Source: CAYMPH01 sp964529415 (GTDB taxonomy: Bacteria; Spirochaetota; UBA4802; UBA5550). From it: 64,000 nt of DNA. The position numbers and the translations under genes were made by a program. Shown here piece after piece: positions 61,838 to 64,000 of the stretch (the first letter of the stretch is position 1; each line of letters starts with the position of its first letter). The notes under the pieces are model-generated. The model did no database searches and had not been told where the DNA came from. It worked only from the letters and a program-made list of their open reading frames with translations. The stretch covers positions 124,001 through 188,000 of the forward strand of contig CAZGWD010000007.1 of assembly GCA_964529415.1 (NCBI GenBank), read 5' to 3'.

Positions 61838-63583
61838 ATGTCTACTAAAATTACAAAAGGTGTTATTGCTTCTCACGGAATCAGGATCGGGAGAGCCCTT
61901 GTATATCAGGGTGAAAAGATTTTTATTCCTAAATATTATATTAAAGAAGAAGAAGTTAATCTCGAGTTAAAAAGATTTCAGGAAGCTATAGATAAAACCA
62001 AACTTGAAATAACTGCGATACAGCATCAGATAGAGGAAAATATATCAAAGGATATGGCTGATATTTTTGCAAGTCATATCATGATGCTTGAAGATCCGAC
62101 TATTATTGAAAAAGCCAGAAAATCTGTAACTGAAGATAAAAAGAATATCGAATGGGTTATGAGCGATATTTCTATTGATATGATAGACAACCTAAGCAAA
62201 GTTGATGACGATTATATCAAAGAACGAATTATTGATATTTCTGATATTAATAAAAGACTCATAGCTAATCTTCAGAAAAAATCTTCATCCAAAATTTCAT
62301 CTTTAACTGAAGAGGGAATTGTTTTTGCCTCAGACCTGACTCCATCTGAAACTGCATTGATGAACAAAAAACTTATTCTTGCATTTGTAACAGACAAAGG
62401 CGGAAAGACTTCACATACAGCAATAATGGCAAGAGCTTTGGGGATTCCTGCGATTGTGGGAACGATTAACGGCACAACACTTGTCAAAACAGGTGACAGG
62501 GTAATTGTAGACGCAATACACGGCAGCATAATTATCAACCCAGAAGAAGAGGAAATTGAAGAATACCTGCAATATCAGAAGGATTTCAATCTTTTAAATT
62601 TTGAACTTGCAAAATTAAACACTCTACCGTCACGAACGAAAGACGATGTTGAAGTCTCAATATACGGTAACATAGAAATTCCTGATGAAATGAATGCCAT
62701 TATGGATCATGGAGCCCAGGGAATCGGCCTGTTCCGCTCTGAATTTCTGTTCCTTGATAAAACTCTTCCAAGTGAGGAAGATCAATTCAATGCATATAAA
62801 AATGTTGCAGAATTTTTTAAACCGCTTCCTGTTACAATCAGGACACTGGATGTCGGCGGTGATAAAATTTTTTCCTACAGCAACCATTATAAAGAAAAAA
62901 ATCCATTTCTCGGGTGCAGGGCAATAAGATTCAGCCTGGAGAATGAACAAATGTTCAGGATCCAGCTTAAAGCTATTCTCAGAGCGAGTGTTTACGGGAA
63001 TGTTCAACTGATGTTTCCAATGATTACAAATGTTGAGGAATTAATAAAAGCCAAACAGATTACTGAAGAAATAAAAAATGAATTAAAATCCGGCGGAATC
63101 GAATTTAATGAAAAAATTAAAATCGGTGTAATGATAGAGATTCCATCAGCTGTAATTTCAGCTGATATTCTGGCAAAACATGCAGATTTCTTTTCAGTTG
63201 GTACAAATGATCTTGTTCAGTATGTTCTTGCCGTTGATAGAATTAATGAAAAAATTGCATATCTATACAATCCGCTTAATATATCCGTATTACGTTTATT
63301 GAAATTTCTAATGGATATTTCCTCAAAGAATTCAATACCTGTATCTATCTGCGGTGAAATTGCAGGAGGAATAAAATATACAATGCTATTGATCGGATTA
63401 GGATTCAGGGAATTATCAATGAGCCAGTCTTCTCTTCAACAGGTTAAAAAAATAATCAGGGATGTTACTGTTCAGGAATGCGTTGATTTAGCAGAAGAAG
63501 TTTTAAAAATGGATTTAATTGAAAATATTGAAAAATATATAAATGATATGATGCATAAAAAATTTCCGGGCATGATACTGTAA
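61838..63583 (+). CDS. ptsI: Phosphoenolpyruvate-protein phosphotransferase (PTS enzyme I)
   Basis: 581 residues, full length. The N-terminal HPr-binding helices precede the phosphorylated His in DKGGKTSHTAIMARALGIPA. The C-terminal PEP barrel has ITGGLFRSEFLFLD-like IGLFRSEFLFLD, VTIRTLDVGGDKIF, MIEIPSAVISADILA, SVGTNDLVQYVLAVDR and the catalytic Cys/Glu region SICGEIAGG. It transfers phosphate from PEP to HPr or an HPr-like protein. No HPr or EII gene is in the window, so a regulatory PTS is possible. Confidence 0.94.
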   Translation: MSTKITKGVIASHGIRIGRALVYQGEKIFIPKYYIKEEEVNLELKRFQEAIDKTKLEITAIQHQIEENISKDMADIFASHIMMLEDPTIIEKARKSVTEDKKNIEWVMSDISIDMIDNLSKVDDDYIKERIIDISDINKRLIANLQKKSSSKISSLTEEGIVFASDLTPSETALMNKKLILAFVTDKGGKTSHTAIMARALGIPAIVGTINGTTLVKTGDRVIVDAIHGSIIINPEEEEIEEYLQYQKDFNLLNFELAKLNTLPSRTKDDVEVSIYGNIEIPDEMNAIMDHGAQGIGLFRSEFLFLDKTLPSEEDQFNAYKNVAEFFKPLPVTIRTLDVGGDKIFSYSNHYKEKNPFLGCRAIRFSLENEQMFRIQLKAILRASVYGNVQLMFPMITNVEELIKAKQITEEIKNELKSGGIEFNEKIKIGVMIEIPSAVISADILAKHADFFSVGTNDLVQYVLAVDRINEKIAYLYNPLNISVLRLLKFLMDISSKNSIPVSICGEIAGGIKYTMLLIGLGFRELSMSQSSLQQVKKIIRDVTVQECVDLAEEVLKMDLIENIEKYINDMMHKKFPGMIL

Positions 63584-63598
63584 GCTGAAGTTTTTTTT

Positions 63599-64000
63599 AT
63601 GAAATTATATAAAGATCTCGCTGAATACTATTTCACAATTGAAAGCAAACACCGTGATATTACCGATGATATTGCTTTCATCAGAACTTTTATTCATGGT
63701 CAGAATTCTCCGAAACTTATAGATCTCGGATGCGGAACAGGGGAACATATAGGCGCTCTTACCAGATATGGTTTAAAATGCACTGGTATAGACGCGAGCG
63801 ATGAAATGATAAAATTTGCAAAAAAGCGGTTTCCTCAGAATATAAATTTTATCAAATCATCAATTACATCTTTTGATTATTACAACGAGTTCGATTTTGC
63901 AATTTCACTGTTCGGATCGTTCAATTATCTTACTGAAGATTCAGAAATAGATAAAGCTTTATGGAATACATACAGATCTATGAAACCGGATGGAATTGCA
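63599..64000 (+). CDS. Class I SAM-dependent methyltransferase (cut by window end)
   Basis: First 134 codons from the ATG at 63599, open to the window edge. SAM motif I: KLIDLGCGTGEHIGALTRYG; motif II acid in CTGIDASDEMIKFAKKRF; then FDFAISLFGSFNYLTED, typical of Methyltransf_11/25-type small-molecule methyltransferases. It starts 15 bp after ptsI with GAAG as a weak ribosome site. Substrate unknown. Confidence 0.85.
   Translation, partial: MKLYKDLAEYYFTIESKHRDITDDIAFIRTFIHGQNSPKLIDLGCGTGEHIGALTRYGLKCTGIDASDEMIKFAKKRFPQNINFIKSSITSFDYYNEFDFAISLFGSFNYLTEDSEIDKALWNTYRSMKPDGIA

Overview
This is an AT-rich chromosomal window from a Gram-negative-type bacterium. The envelope evidence is a predicted outer-membrane barrel ending in Phe, several lipoproteins and Rieske/cytochrome proteins on the periplasmic side. 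Several lineage hints point loosely to Spirochaetota or a neighbouring anaerobic lineage: relaxed lipoboxes, many SpoIIE-type PP2C phosphatases (including a tandem pair of 7TM-SpoIIE proteins), a lipoprotein with repeated Trp-rich beta domains, and GGDEF/EAL signalling. That placement is inference; no taxonomic marker in the window was compared with a database. I see no prophage, transposase, CRISPR array or plasmid gene. The mobile-looking DNA is short dispersed repeats.

Layout. 1-3392: rpoD (cut by the window edge) and dnaG, leftward from one promoter. 3535-8962: a DUF4015-like glycoside hydrolase, then two paralogous membrane SpoIIE phosphatases. 9045-9893: a three-gene redox operon (superoxide-reductase-like protein, two-helix membrane protein, Cys-rich protein) with a palindrome in its promoter. 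9997-11669: Nudix hydrolase, small Cys-rich protein, cyclic-nucleotide-binding protein, HIT protein. 11646-21106: a tightly packed leftward run of SpoIIE-TPR phosphatase, rlmN, PBP1a, M23 peptidase, double-XRE regulator and two CNNM/CorC transporters. 21119-27027: a peptide ABC transporter without ATPases, followed by a degenerate kinase-receiver protein and a SUMF1-fold protein. 27266-34013: a Cys-rich secreted protein, SppA, a Yip1-like membrane protein, a long TPR protein and an EndoQ-UvrD fusion. 34041-34740: RNase P RNA and tRNA-His. 34826-41378: mostly single genes (flavoprotein, gamma-carbonic anhydrase, ketopantoate reductase, methyltransferase, deacetylase, 3-hydroxyacyl-CoA dehydrogenase, DUF4404). 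41904-48554: c-di-GMP-type signalling genes and an envelope operon. 48885-53473: glnS, tRNA-Arg, tRNA-Pro, gltX, thiL. 53620-57965: ROK kinase, then Rieske, cytochrome b and a dodecahaem cytochrome c. 57970-64000: LtaS-like sulfatase, a eukaryote-like steroid 5-alpha-reductase homologue, argC, ptsI and a methyltransferase cut by the edge.

How it fits together. Three SpoIIE phosphatases plus two GGDEF-type proteins suggest heavy control by partner-switching and cyclic nucleotides. One phosphatase shares an operon with peptidoglycan synthesis and hydrolysis genes. The Rieske/cytochrome b/multihaem genes look like a quinol-oxidising bc-type complex delivering electrons to periplasmic or extracellular acceptors, so the cell probably respires anaerobically; the superoxide-reductase-like operon fits an anaerobe's oxygen defence. 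Gene starts were chosen by Shine-Dalgarno position where several were possible.
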